A stretch of 64,000 nt of DNA from Decorospora gaudefroyi (GCA_010015605.1 ML975276.1:123962-187961); one strand, 5' to 3'; counted from the first letter of the stretch, positions 35,539 through 47,144 are shown. Numbers and translations: made by a program. Notes: generated by a model from the letters alone, not told the origin.

Positions 35539-36357
35539 GAGAAAACCTAGGATATCCATCAGCTGAGAACATGTACACCGGAAAACACCGTGTTCTAGAT
35601 TATGGTGTACCTGCACTTGGGGCGAACGTGTTCACTTCAGCTAGCCCTCGATTGCATTCCTCTCACGATTATACGGTGGGACGTAAGGCCGCTGGCCGGT
35701 GCACGTAAGCTCATGTTTAACCGTTCGAATCAGGTTCATTTAGACTTTCAAAACACCAAGCAGGAATTACATCGCAACATCTTTGTTTAGGGGGCGGGAA
35801 CGACGTCAAAGGGGAAATGGTGACAGTAGATGATTCAAGCATGCCAAGTTCGACGAGCTGGAACCCGGCGGGCTGTTCTGGAAGATGTCATGACTCTCTC
35901 TTTGCTACTCCATTTTGCAAATTTTAGTGATACTTCAAATACATTCAAGATTATCTGTGGCTTTGATCAAAATTTATTCTCTTGGTAATGCTAAACATAG
36001 TGGCGAAGCATTAGATAACACTACACGAGATCCATTCATGCCACACGGCCATACACTTTGGGCCGGTAAGATAGGAAAGAGCCACCCGTATCGTCACATG
36101 ATAACACGGTGCCATCGGTGGCGTCGACCCCATATGCGCCTGCCTGTTCATCTTCGCCCACGTCGGATATCTCGAAACTAGAACTTTATCATGCGTACCC
36201 AAAAAGCGCGACCGCTTCGCACACAAAGGATCATATGCGCCCAAGTTCAAGTGAAGCACGTGTCTCATCTTCACTCATACTCATTCGTTTCCCGCTCACT
36301 ATCGCCGTTCTTTTACTTCGAACATTGTGCCCACCCTCCGAACGCTAGCAGAACAAT
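35539..36357. other. Intergenic region
   Basis: About 820 bases; no gene. The 36280-36357 stretch is pyrimidine-rich and may be the leader of the proline-rich gene that follows. Confidence 0.45.
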
Positions 36358-37197
36358 ATGGGATTACATATTAGGCTTCATTACCATTTTTCAAGACCTA
36401 AAAACCTAGAGCACGTCAAATCTACTTCGAAGCGTACTACCACGCCAGACGCACCTATACCACCTCCTACTCCACAGCCACGCCTACCGAGAACAACCGT
36501 GTCGCGCACCACAGTTATACCGCCTTTTCAATCACCATACCGAAATTCGCGCACACAACCACCTCCATACACTATCCTAGAGCCCCCGGAAGTTCCGTCA
36601 CGGCACCCCCAGCAGGGACCTATTCGTACATATCCGCCTCGGCGCGTCCACCCAGACGACCGCCTACCATGGCATCCTCAGCCAGGAAGCATACGTACGC
36701 ATACACCAAGGAAGCCTTCTTCTGCGATCCCCGTTCTCCATCAGGAACCGGTTGACGGCCCCTTAATGCGCCGCCGGTCTACGACTGCTCTACGCCCTCC
36801 AATACCTCAATCAATACGCCACCCAGACATCCAATACCCTGACCCTGCACCTACTATGCAAGCGCGCCGTACCGTAGCAGGCGACAGGCCCAGGCTATGC
36901 CGTCAGCAATCCACCCCTGTTCTGCGCGCCCATCATCCTACTCATGTTCAGACAGCAACCAGCCACGACATGCCAGGATCCGGACCAACGCCTCCCATCC
37001 TTATAGGTCGTCAGCGCTCTACACACCAGCTCCCACTCGCGCCGAATCGTCCGACAGAGCTAGGAAAACGGCATTCCATGCCTTTGCCGCCCAGAGACGT
37101 GGATCATGCACAGGAGAGGCGTGATTGGCATATGTGTAAGCACTGCCAGAGAAGAAAGGAAGGTGTAATGAGTGTGAAGAGGTGGTTGAGCAGGTAA
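36358..37197 (+). CDS. Proline/arginine-rich hypothetical protein
   Basis: A single open frame of 279 codons with no recognised fold. Composition is dominated by Pro, Arg, Thr and His, with repeated short motifs such as RHPQQGPIRTYPPRR and WHPQPGSIRTHTPRK (two imperfect copies of one unit, residues about 83-125) and RRRST, RQRST and KRHSMP sites resembling basophilic kinase targets. Near the C-terminus MCKHCQRRKEG holds a CxxC pair. The frame ends exactly on a perfect GTAAGT (AG|GTAAGT at 37193-37198), so the stop could be intronic and the protein could continue; I found no convincing next exon. Probably intrinsically disordered. Confidence 0.5.
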   Translation: MGLHIRLHYHFSRPKNLEHVKSTSKRTTTPDAPIPPPTPQPRLPRTTVSRTTVIPPFQSPYRNSRTQPPPYTILEPPEVPSRHPQQGPIRTYPPRRVHPDDRLPWHPQPGSIRTHTPRKPSSAIPVLHQEPVDGPLMRRRSTTALRPPIPQSIRHPDIQYPDPAPTMQARRTVAGDRPRLCRQQSTPVLRAHHPTHVQTATSHDMPGSGPTPPILIGRQRSTHQLPLAPNRPTELGKRHSMPLPPRDVDHAQERRDWHMCKHCQRRKEGVMSVKRWLSR

Positions 37198-37584
37198 GTG
37201 AGATTGGTGTTAGGTATTGGACATTGCATGTACCTAGTAGCTTCCTTGGCTGGATACACGGGTTCCTTATCATCACTTGTTAGGCTCTCAATGCATAGCA
37301 CTCGCTTCTCCAACGTTCGTATTGCATTCTGTTTTCTTCTTCTTCGGATCGGACTGTGAGATGGCTGAGTTGCGAAGGCCCATGCCATTGTTATGTGCTC
37401 GAAGGTTTTTTTGGAGGAGGAAAATGAGGTACTGAAATCAAGATGACAGCAAACAAAGTGCATGACCGGTGGGAGCTGTCTAGGTTGATATCACAGCAAT
37501 GAGCGGCAACAGAAAACGGTTGCAATGGAAGTCGAGAATATCGGGGTATCACAAGGCAAGCCACTTAGAAACAAGGCACAACTC

Positions 37585-38646
37585 TCACTTGGCCTCCCCC
37601 TCCACCGTCACACCCTTCAGCATCTCCTCGTCATCATGACCACCTCGCTCTTTGAACAGCTCCGCCCCCAAGTCATCCAGAAATTTATCAGCCTTCCCTG
37701 CACTCCGCTTCTCCTGTATAGCCCTCTTCTTCTCCCTAATCATCTCCTTCCTCTTCTCAATCTGCTCTTTCCGCTCCCGCCTAACCCTCTCCGTTTCCTC
37801 CCTCTCCTTCTCCATTCTGCCCATCTGCTCCTGGCGTTCCTCCTCATCTTTCGAGAAGTGGAAGAAGCCCGTGCCCCGTTGTCTGGCCTCTGCTCTGCCG
37901 TCAAAGTGAAGTTCAGGTGGAGGCGTGAGCTCCTTGTCTCGCTTAGCAGCTAGATCAGCCATTTGCTGAGCGATGGTTTCGTCGGGGTTGAAGGCGTTGG
38001 TTTGCACGGCGTCGCCGTAGATAATGTTGGTAGGCATTGAGGGGCGGGCGGTGAAGCGGTCGGGCTCGTCGGCGGCGAGGGTGCGTTTTCGTCGCTCTTC
38101 GCGGGCAGCTTCTGCGCGCGTGCCTTTTCGTGTGCGGCCAAACTCGTCCGTGTACTCGATAAGCTCTTCTTCCTCCGAGGCATCTGATTCAGAGGATGCG
38201 TTTGACTCGGCCTCGCCCTTCTCCTGCTTCTCGGCCCACTTACGGTCGAAGTCTACGCCGTACTTGTCGTCGATGTCTTCGATGTCGCCACGCTTCAGGG
38301 CGTCATATAGGCGCGCCTTCTCCTCCATGCGCCGCTTCGTCCGCTTCCATGCTGCCTCATCTTCGCCCTTCTCTTCCGTCGTCCGCCCGCGGTGCTTCTG
38401 CGTGAAGTCTGTATCTTCCACGTCCTTTAGCGCGCGCTTCTTCACATTCTTGTTGTGCGTCGTGAAGATGTCCTCCCTCTGTGGTCGTGAGCGGCCCGCG
38501 GCCGGCTTGTTCGATTCCGATGACGAGCTCTTGATGAGGTTCGAGAGCGTGGAGGAGAAGGCGAGCGTGCTTGAGCTGGATATTTCCTTCGTTTTTGCGC
38601 GTCCTTTTGGCCGTGCGCCGTACAAATGGGCGTCCTTCGATGTCAT
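37585..38646 (-). CDS. CCDC174-like coiled-coil protein (DUF4078)
   Basis: Fungal homologue of coiled-coil domain-containing protein 174, whose animal counterpart is associated with the spliceosome/exon-junction machinery. Single exon, 353 aa. The landmark is the acidic-to-YTDEFGRTRKGTR block (about residues 170-185), the signature of DUF4078. Upstream are a Ser-rich N-terminus and a Lys/Arg/Glu-rich segment (AWKRTKRRMEEKARLYDAL). Downstream is a long, uninterrupted highly charged helix (about 260-335; EKEREETERVRRERKEQ, KRAIQEKRSAGKAD). GTGFFHFSKDEEER is another family-like block. Highly charged and likely nuclear. It is divergent from the homoserine dehydrogenase gene, with start codons 323 bases apart. 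Confidence 0.82.
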   Translation of the reverse strand: MTSKDAHLYGARPKGRAKTKEISSSSTLAFSSTLSNLIKSSSSESNKPAAGRSRPQREDIFTTHNKNVKKRALKDVEDTDFTQKHRGRTTEEKGEDEAAWKRTKRRMEEKARLYDALKRGDIEDIDDKYGVDFDRKWAEKQEKGEAESNASSESDASEEEELIEYTDEFGRTRKGTRAEAAREERRKRTLAADEPDRFTARPSMPTNIIYGDAVQTNAFNPDETIAQQMADLAAKRDKELTPPPELHFDGRAEARQRGTGFFHFSKDEEERQEQMGRMEKEREETERVRRERKEQIEKRKEMIREKKRAIQEKRSAGKADKFLDDLGAELFKERGGHDDEEMLKGVTVEGEAK

Positions 38647-38969
38647 CTTCAGTACGGAGTCGTGTGGGTGAAAAAGGAACCCTGCAGTCGCGTGGGGTGG
38701 GACGCGTCGTAGGTAGATGTAGGGCTAGGGCGATGTCGGCATCGGAGCTCTGAGCTCTTGCGTCACTGTGTTACCTACCCCACCAATTGTTTTGCTCGAC
38801 CCCACGTCGAGGCAGTGAATCCGCGGTTCCGCAAACACGAAACATCCTTTTGCTTTTCCCGTTGAAGCAGGAATTTCCCTGTATCTGATGTAGAGCTTCT
38901 TATATACACTCACTGTGCTCCAAGAGCAGGTTTACAGTACACCATTCATCTTCACCTCGAACAATCGCC
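38647..38969. promoter_or_regulatory. Divergent promoter, CCDC174-like / homoserine dehydrogenase
   Basis: 323 bases between start codons. Ends with CTTCACCTCGAACAATCGCC before the ATG, a usual fungal leader. I did not see a clear TGACTC Gcn4-type site. Confidence 0.4.
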
Positions 38970-40143
38970 ATGCCTGTCCCTCGTCAAGTCTTCATTGCCG
39001 TCATCGGTGAGCACTCTCCTATTCACATCATCTCTCCTCATCGAGTCTAACTAAAGTCTCTCAGGCGCCGGTGGCGTAGGCAAAGCCTTCCTCTCCCAAC
39101 TCTCCACGCTCGCCCAACGCTTCTCCCAATCACCCTCCTCACCTTACTACCTCTCCCTCATCTGGCTCAGCACCTCCAAGAAAGCCGTTTACCACACCGA
39201 CTACAAGAGCCTCTCCAACTGGGAATCCGAGCTCCAGAACACAAACACAGCTACCTTACCGCTCCCGCAACTTTGCGAATACCTACAGAAAGCGCCGGGT
39301 AAGGTGGTCTTGGTGGACAACACAAGCAATCAGGACGTTGCCGACAGCTATCCGGGATTTCTGAAGAAGGGGATCAGCATTGTGACACCGAACAAGAAGG
39401 CCTTCTCAGGCAGCTATGATCTTTGGACACAGATCTTTGATGCTGCGAGCAATGGGTCTGGTGCTGGCGGATACGTTTTCCACGAGTCGTCCGTTGGTGC
39501 TGGGCTGCCCGTCATTTCCACATTGAAAGATCTTGTCGAGACGGGTGACGAGGTCACAAAGATTGAAGGTGTCTTCAGCGGAACCATGAGCTTCCTCTTC
39601 AACTCGTTCCAGCCTCTGGGCGGCGGAGGGGGCAAATTCTCAGCCGAAGTCAAATCAGCGAAAGAGAAAGGATACACAGAGCCAGATGCACGAGACGACC
39701 TGAACGGTCTTGACGTCGCGAGAAAGCTTACCATCCTCGCGCGTCTCGCTGGACTGAAGGTCGAATCACCGACAAGTTTCCCAGTGCAGTCACTCATCCC
39801 CAAAGAGCTGGACTCGTGCTCTTCCGGCGATGAGTTCTTGGAACGACTACCAGAGTTCGACGACCAGATGGATAAGCTGAAAACTGATGCCGAGAAGGAG
39901 GGCAAAGTCATCCGCTTTGTGGGAAGCGTAGATGTCCCGAACAACAAGGTCAAGGTCGGTCTAGAGAAGTTTGATACGAGCCATCCAATCGCCGCACTGA
40001 AGGGCAGCGACAACATCATTGCATTTTACACGAAGCGATACGGCGATAACCCGCTTATCATCCAGGGCGCCGGTGCCGGTGGTGAGGTCACGGCTATGGG
40101 CGTTACGGCAGATCTGGTCAAGGTTCTGAGGTTGCTACACTAA
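38970..40143 (+). CDS. hom6: Homoserine dehydrogenase
   Basis: NAD(P)H-dependent reduction of aspartate semialdehyde to homoserine, the branch step to threonine and methionine; cytosolic. Exon 1 38970-39006, intron 39007-39064 (GTGAGC, TCTCAG), exon 2 39065-40143; 371 aa, normal for fungi. The intron splits the dinucleotide-binding loop, which reads IGAGGVGKAF after splicing. Further family blocks: VDNTSNQDVADSYPGFL, VTPNKKAFSG, EGVFSGTMSFLFNSF, and RDDLNGLDVARKLTILARLAG with the catalytic Asp/Lys pair. The C-terminal NPLIIQGAGAGGEVTAMGV is the return strand of the nucleotide domain. No fused aspartokinase or ACT domain, as usual in fungi. Confidence 0.96.
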
Positions 40144-40475
40144 TCGCGAAGAGTGTGTAAGAGTAGAAGACATCAATTTCAGATCAAAAGCAAAACTGTC
40201 TGGCTTGAATAATGGACTGGACCTACTGTGTACATGTTTACTGTGGTATCTGGGAAAAGTAGTGTCACGCGGGGCCTGGTCACCGGAAATTGCGATACAC
40301 TGCAGATCAGCTCTATCATGAAGATTACATCCAAAACCTCGGTAATCTGTATTGAAACAGATGTTTCTGTCATCCCAGCCCCTTTCCCCGATGTTCCATC
40401 TCTCATCTCTCATCTTTCTCATCCGATCCCATCCCATCCCACACCACTCAACACGGCTTTCATCCCATCTTCACA
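40144..40475. other. Intergenic region before the transposon relic
   Basis: About 330 bases; includes short tandem CATCCCATCC/CATCTCTCATC-like pyrimidine repeats near 40398-40442. No gene. Confidence 0.45.
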
Positions 40476-41215
40476 ATGCTTTCATCCGATCTCTCTCAGC
40501 TGCCCTCAACCCCACGCAAGCAGTTCTTCACATCGAGAGATGATCGCCTACGCGCCCAAACACTGGCCAAAGCCGGCCTCCCAATATCCAGCATTTCCCA
40601 CCAGACTGGCCTATCCAGCCGCCAAGTGCGCTACGCTATAGCTCACCCTCTTAACCCCAGCAAGAGGCCTGGCTGACCCAGAACTCTTACCCAGGAGCAG
40701 ATCCAGGAGCTCATTCTTTTTGTACGGTCTAGCCGCGCTACGAGCCAGATGAGCTGCTTGGCCCTGTCTATCCACTTCAGCCATTGGGGCGTTAGTGAGC
40801 ACCAAATACGATATGCCCTCCAAGAAGCCGGCTACATACGACGCATTGCCCGGGCAAAGTCCCCTCTCCTAGGAGAACAAGCAGGTTCGCTTACAGTGGG
40901 CAAGAGATCATGTTAGTTAGAAGAGATAGAGGCGGGACATGATTTTGTGGAGTGGTAAGACCTAGGTAACTAGCGGCCGGCACAGGAGGAAGTGGGTAAC
41001 AAGATTGCCTAGAGAAGCATTAGATGATAACTGCTTAGTAGACAAGATCCGCAAAAAGAGAGGCTAGATGTTCTAGGGTTGCTTTGCTAGGAGAGAGAAA
41101 GGTCCTACTTTATTCTAGGAGAAGGAATAGGGATTAATTAATAAAGAGAGCTACTGTAAGAGGATTGTGCGGCAGCATATCCATGCAGTTGAGAATTACC
41201 TTGGAGAGCAATAAG
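40476..41215 (+). pseudogene. Tc1/mariner-type transposase relic
   Basis: Dead DNA-transposon transposase. The first 66 codons encode a helix-turn-helix (SRDDRLRAQTLAKAGLP, ISHQTGLSSRQVRYA) typical of fungal Tc1/mariner elements, ending at TGA 40674 where GR/PR continuity suggests a former CGA. The same frame continues through QEQIQELILFVRSS to KSPLLGEQ. After a frameshift near 40872 the catalytic part continues: seven in-frame TAG codons at 40918, 40927, 40963, 41065, 41074, 41116 and 41128, all apparently at former Trp positions. The block around the first catalytic Asp reads WSGKT where WTDET is usual, so activity is lost there too. Homology fades after about 41215, so the 3' part is missing. 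No terminal inverted repeats or TA duplications were identified. Confidence 0.8.
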
Positions 41216-42520
41216 TAAGCGAGTGGAAAGGGATTAACATGTGAGAGAGACATAGGCATAACACATTCTCTCAATCGTCTCGGAAGATTACGGGGTACAA
41301 CGGGCGGAGAGCGGGTGGTCACACCAGACGTGGCTTGGCGGAACGGTGATAAGGTGCATGCGCATGCACTTGTATGTGTATGTGTATGTGGACCTAGGGA
41401 GTCACTTGCATACGGGTGGATATCGATAGTGCGTGCAATCGATAGCGTAGTAGGGGCCTGGACGCGTAAGAAGTGTGGCGGAGATGTGGCACAGCATTTG
41501 CGTGTACCCTGCATACCTACACACTTTGATTTCTGGGCACACAGGGGACAAGTGAGCACATGTTCATCACGCAGAAGTGGCGCCACAGTTTTAATATACA
41601 CAATTACAGAGCGCGGTTGAATAATATGTGCAAACAAATATAATTCATTTCGAGACGAGGGAAACTAGCACTTTCTAGAACCACCCCGTGGCGTCCGCAC
41701 CCCGTCAAGCCATGGTCATGGGTATAACTTTCGAGTTCTTCGTCACCGCTGCTTCGCAAGAAGAACGGAAATTATGACTAATAACAAACCAAACAAAAAC
41801 CCTGAGAACGGGTCAAAATAATGCCCCTGTCTGTTCGTTGCTGTTGTTGCAGCCCAACGCCAACAGCCCCCATACGAGCGCCAAGAAAAGAAGAAAAAAG
41901 CCTAGTGGGCATACAGTAGTAGACCGCAGGTTGCCCATACCGTCTTTTTGTGTTTCCCCCCTCCCGATTCCCCATTCGCGCCCGATATTTTCCCTGTTCT
42001 TTTTGTTTTCCTTTTTCCCTAGGAGAACGCCCGCGGCCGCAGCCGAAAATTTCATGCGCACTCCCAAAAAGAAAAGAGCGCAAGGCAATTCAGTTTGGCT
42101 TGGGCTAGAATGCTAGAGCTGCGTGGGTATCCAAATAGAGAAGAGATGAAGAAAACAAGACCAACTAAACACGCACAAGGCGATGTCCATAGTAAAAAGT
42201 AGTAACATGAAGTGAACAGAGCGGAGTGTTGGCCGTTGTCGTCGTTGTCGTCGTCGTGATGAGTCGAGATGGAGGTGTATGCACAGTATGGCTGACCTGC
42301 GCATGTGACCGTGGGCATGGACATCGGCCCGAGCGTTTGCTAAAGTGGGCCGAGTGGAGTGCGGCCCTCGGTTCAGCCACGAGTCTAGAAGTCTAGAACC
42401 CGCATGACTTGCCCGTCCTCCCAAGTCCCGACGCTATCCAAACCACGAGAGCGGAGAAGTGGGCTGTGTAAAATAGGCCAAACATGACGTGGCCAAGGGA
42501 AACGCAGAATCGGCACTCCA
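41216..42520. other. Intergenic region downstream of the relic
   Basis: About 1.3 kb without a supported gene. It contains short simple repeats: TGTATG-type units at about 41371-41390 and a GTC/GTT-rich tract at about 42237-42260. The rest is unremarkable. Confidence 0.45.
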
Positions 42521-43126
42521 TCACTTGAACATGGTGGAGATGCGCTTGGTGCGCTGCCGTACGCGCGAGAACACGTTGACTTTGTAGGGCTCGTTGGCTG
42601 ACATGGAGATGGAGCCGTGTCGCACGCTTGTGTGGTCGTAGCTCGACGTGTCACTGGGGCTTGTGGTGGTGTAGGTTTCGTCATAGTCTTCTTCTCGTAG
42701 GCCGGGGTACGGTTGTTCGGCCGAGGGAAAGAAGTAGGCATCGAGTCGGGAGTTCATTGCCCGGTTCTTCTCCGACGCTGCTGTGACCAGACTACTCTTG
42801 CTGCCAACACTGGTAGCGCTGTCGGTTCTGGTGATGTTATCAAGGCGGATGTCGCGGCGCGCGGCGTTCAACGAGGTCGAGTGTGCGCGCGCAAGGCCTG
42901 ATAGGGATCCGACTGGAGGTGCTGGGCCGTCACCGATGAGTTTGTACTCAAACTCGGAGACGTGTCCGTGGCAGTAAGGGCAGTGCTCGCACTTGACTTC
43001 CCATCCTGAGATTCCCAGCTTCTTTCCGCATGTCGAGAGGTTGCTCGAGGGACTGCATGGGCGGACGAGGTGGTACCAGCGGTGCTGGCACGGAAGGACC
43101 GTGACACAGAGTTCGGCGACGCACAT
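42521..43126 (-). CDS. Cys-rich small protein, possibly zinc-binding
   Basis: Unrecognised protein of 201 aa from one open frame with an ATG start. The first 60 residues contain a dense set of Cys/His: CVAELCVTVLPCQHRWYHL, then CSPSSNLSTCGKKLG, then KCEHCPYCHGH. The spacing (C..C..CxH, then C, C, CxxCxxCxGH) suggests one or two zinc sites of a RING- or treble-clef-like kind, but no exact family pattern fits. The remainder is Ser/Thr-rich and charged, with a basic C-terminus (VFSRVRQRTKRISTMFK), and is likely disordered. Codon use resembles the neighbouring real genes. Confidence 0.6.
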   Translation of the reverse strand: MCVAELCVTVLPCQHRWYHLVRPCSPSSNLSTCGKKLGISGWEVKCEHCPYCHGHVSEFEYKLIGDGPAPPVGSLSGLARAHSTSLNAARRDIRLDNITRTDSATSVGSKSSLVTAASEKNRAMNSRLDAYFFPSAEQPYPGLREEDYDETYTTTSPSDTSSYDHTSVRHGSISMSANEPYKVNVFSRVRQRTKRISTMFK

Positions 43127-46100
43127 TGTTGTTATACTGTCTTTCAGGTGATGTCGAGGTAGATTCGTTTGCGGGGTGTATTGCGTGGAAACGTTTTGAC
43201 TGACGGCGATGTTGTGGTAGAAGACGTGTTGGCGGTGTTCAGCGTGATCAGCGGGTGGTTGTCACGAGACAAAGACGGGGTGCAGGTGGCAGTGGCAATC
43301 CGGGGTAGACGCTAGTAGCCACTACGAGAAGGCGATACTGTTAGAGTATCGGGACAGCTGCTAAGCTAAGGTAGAAGGTACCGTAAATTTCGGCGGCAGA
43401 TAATGACGTCCAAGAAAGCAGCGGGCCCAATGTTATAAGTGAGAGGTGGCCGTGCAGGGTAGACGTGGTGGTTATGCCGTGTGCCAAGGTGTGAATGCTG
43501 ATAGGCGGTGCGTGGCGGCCCCCTTGTCCTCTTCCTTAGGATACAACGGCTTGGGAAGCAAGCTGCAAGCGGAGTTTAGAGCGGACAAGTGCGAAGAAGA
43601 CGGTGTTGGAACAGGCCAGATGCGGATATATGGCGCCTGCGTGAAGATCGGCTTACGAGAGCGAGACGAAACCGACGGACAAGGCAACGGGATACTGATG
43701 AGTCAAAGCTGTACAGGCTGACATCAACTGTGTGAGCGTGGAGATAAGTAACGGCGACCATTGGGGAAACACAGGAAGCCCGTCCTTATAATGGGACCAC
43801 TCTGCTGGGCAGCGGAAGGGGGACCAGGTTTCGACAAGGGATACCTTTAGCGTCGGTGGAGTTATTGACCAACGTCCATGGATGGAGCCCAAGCCTACAC
43901 CTCCTTCATCATCATGCCCGTCGCGGCGCCGGGACGAAAGCACGCGGATTCTACGCTAACGGCACACCAAAACCTGGGCAGGTAGATCCGCGCCGGTCTG
44001 TTAGAATCGTGCGCTGTGCGGCAGCGCTCGCAGAGGAACATGTCGAGCAAACACAGACGTCTCACCGCTCTCAGACAACAGGATGCTCCGTCCGCTGTTG
44101 AGGACCGATAGGAACGTTGTCGCTGCTGAACGTGGGCTCCTCATTGGCACGGAGCGCCCTTGTCTCAGGCCAGGCGTCGTGTGCTTTTTCACGCCGCCCC
44201 TGTACGACAATCAAAAAAAAGTTTCGTGACACGGAGGCGCTCTGACAGTCTAGCAATCAGCAATGTGACAAGGGGTTGCTATTTTGCCAGAAGGCGTCTT
44301 TGGATTCGTCGCCAGAGAGGGTCACTGACGACGAGCTTCAGTCCCGAGACATGAGCTGTGCGCAAGGGCTTGGATTACAGAACTGTGACTTCGTGATACC
44401 TTGCACTCGGCACTTGGTTACTTGGCGGCTACCGGTCTTCAAACAGAGTTTGTTTTTCCCTACATTTGTGTATCAGTGTATCGCAACGTGGGCAATCAAA
44501 CGTGCAGCTGTTGCTCCCGGTAGCGAGCGGAACAGGATGAAACCCAGGTCGATGCCCGCCGCGGATGAGTTGCTAGCAGATCAAGCACATGTCAGGAATA
44601 ATAATAGCCGGGTACGGAGTATGCGTTTTCATATGAAGTCATACCTCCTGGCCCTGTGTGTATGTACGCCACATCCTCGGCACTCCACTATCACCACCAT
44701 CACCAGACCCCAATATGACGACAAGTATCCCTCCATCACTACTGTTTGTTGCTTGCTTTCGCATTCCTTGTGCCTCTCCTGGGACGGCCCTCCCACGCCG
44801 AAATCCAACCTAACCGTGTGTGTACTGGAAAGAAGCAATACCAGCACACGGCACTTATCTCAGGTTCTGACCACCCGGTGTAACACGCACGTCAATAATA
44901 ATCGCACCTGGCACGATTCCTGGGATGCGCCCGCATGTGTAATGTTTGACTGCATGTGCGACTACACAAGCGGCTACGTATGTAACTCTCCGGTAAGACA
45001 CACACGCTTTATCACAGGCTACATAGCATCCATGTAGTATGATGAGCCAAGCCTGCTGATAGTGCGCCCGCTCCAACAGAGGTAGCTTCCCGCATGCAGC
45101 AGCCATAGCCGTTACACAGACACGACAATCCCCATTCAGCCCTGTGCCTAAACCACGTATCCTGTATCTTCTTTATCTATCCTCTTGCTCACGGACCAGC
45201 AGAAGATTCTAGATTTTATCCGAATTTACCACAAGCACGCACAACCTTACGGCGCGAACGCCCCTCGAAAAGCGGTAGCAACATGAGATTAATTTTCACA
45301 CAGTTTACGAGTCAGTTAAGCCATACCCTTGACCCCTCCTTTAGTCGGCCCACTTGCACAGCCTCAACGCCCGTCGCTTGGAAGCGCCCACGAGTCGCTC
45401 TCCGCTCGTCTGGGCGCTCCTCTCCTTGGCGACGGACTTTACTCCCTTGACACCACCTTGGCCAGGCCTCGATGTTTGCCGGACCCATACAACCCCGCTC
45501 TGCCCACAACCAGCCCACTCCATCATCATGCGAACAAATCATAACCAAAACTCACAGCCGCACCGTGACGCGTATGAAAGATGCTTAATCCCAAGTAACC
45601 ACCCTTCCCCCCCCTCCTTGGCGAGAGCGCAAGTTTGTTTCTAGCAAGTCATCCATGAAACTTGATTTGTGACTGCCGAGAACAATGAATGTAACTTTTT
45701 CCCAAGCACAAGGCCTGGCAGGACGCACGCAAGACAGCTACGGTTCCAGAGCTGTGGTAACAAACCCTCCCCGACAAGCTTCCGCTACCCCATCCCGCGG
45801 TGCCGGCGATCCCAGCACTAGTTCTGTTCTAAAACACATGGCAGCATCGCTACACCTGCTCACGCGACACTTGGAGTGTGACGTGGTGGGTTTGGAATGC
45901 CATCGCTGTACTGAGCGCATTGTCTTTTCATGCATGTAGAGCGTGTAGGCGTGGCGAGATTTTGTACGGAGCTTGGCCTTTGATTGCGGGAAAGTATGTC
46001 GATAGTTGCTGGGTCGAGTAGGTATGAGTGCACTTGCGTGGAGGACGTCCGTCTTTTCTCTTGGCTGTGGTTGTTTCTCGATGAATGGACATACATCATC

Positions 46101-47144
46101 ATCACCACCACACATGTTTGCATGAAGAAAAACCCCAAGCACACACTCCAACTCCAAACTTTAGTACCTACCATCTCTACATCTTAGAACTTGCCAAGCA
46201 CACCCCTCTTCTACTCTCCCTCCACGCTCCCACCTGCTACAACAAGCAAGCCCATCAATCTATTTTCTTTCCTTCTTTCAACATCCCATCCAAACCCCCC
46301 AAGCCTTTCTCCCACCCCACCCCATGCCCGATCCCGTAACCCAGCATTCCTTACCTACCATTACCGCCCGAACCTCCACTCGGCCCGCATCTCGGCACCT
46401 CGTACCGGTACGCTACCTCACTTGCCCGCGGACTAGGCATCCACATGCACAGCCTCTCGAGTCCCTCTCTACCTACGCGCCGCGCCCTCCCCCGCATTTT
46501 TTTTAGTCATACCTTTCTAACGCAAATGCACTGGCACCCAAGTGTGCGGGGAAGGGGAAGGTTGGGGCCAGGCTAGAGTTAGGGTGTGTATTTGCCCTGC
46601 GCTGGAGCCCGCGGGTGTTGGCATAGGTAGGTAGGGAAGCACGGAAGGTATGTATTACAGTGCGGTATACCAAGGAAGTGTGTGGCTTATCTTTTTCTTT
46701 TCGGTAATGCGTAAGTTATGGCGCTTGGTGGACCGAGATATCCGGTCGATGGTAAAGGTCTTTATTATTGGGAAGGAGAGAAAGGGGTGGCGCTATGGAA
46801 GTTCGACAGTGTTTGCTTATAGTGGAAAACAGGATTTGTTTTAGTTACCGGTGTAGTGCTAGTAGTGCACGTATATGTGTGTGTGTTGATAATAGGTCCA
46901 CTCACTGTGTTTGCCGTTGGAGTTCACACAAAGCTTCGTGGGACATGACACTCTGGCATATCAAAGGAGAAAAAAAGGAGGTTTCTTTTTCAGTTCTAGA
47001 AGAACGGAATACATGACTGTGCTTAGCGCGACACGATATCCATTCCCCGTTGACCAGAATCATAAACACCCGGCTATGCACATACAAGCCTAGGGAGAGA
47101 CGTCGCGATGGTATAAACAATAGCGCTTATCCTAGCCCAAGTAT
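43127..47144. other. 4 kb sparse region
   Basis: No confidently supported gene. The longest frame (44276-45037, 253 codons from a TTG, 228 aa from the ATG at 44351) has no domain and is listed separately. Around 46180-46500 the plus strand is strongly pyrimidine-rich, like a fungal promoter and leader, yet only a 60-codon frame (46324-46506) follows. Confidence 0.4.
44351..45037 (+). CDS. Doubtful 228-aa orphan frame
   Basis: A continuous frame longer than expected by chance, but with no ATG at its upstream limit, no recognisable domain, no signal peptide and irregular composition (many Cys, Thr and His). It may be a chance consequence of the stop-poor, C-rich strand, or a non-conserved gene. 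I include it only because of its length. Confidence 0.15.
   Translation: MSCAQGLGLQNCDFVIPCTRHLVTWRLPVFKQSLFFPTFVYQCIATWAIKRAAVAPGSERNRMKPRSMPAADELLADQAHVRNNNSRVRSMRFHMKSYLLALCVCTPHPRHSTITTITRPQYDDKYPSITTVCCLLSHSLCLSWDGPPTPKSNLTVCVLERSNTSTRHLSQVLTTRCNTHVNNNRTWHDSWDAPACVMFDCMCDYTSGYVCNSPVRHTRFITGYIASM

Noticed and set aside
41216..42520. Remaining 3' half or inverted repeats of the Tc1 element
   Set aside because: I could follow transposase similarity only to about 41215 and saw no matching terminal repeats or target duplications.
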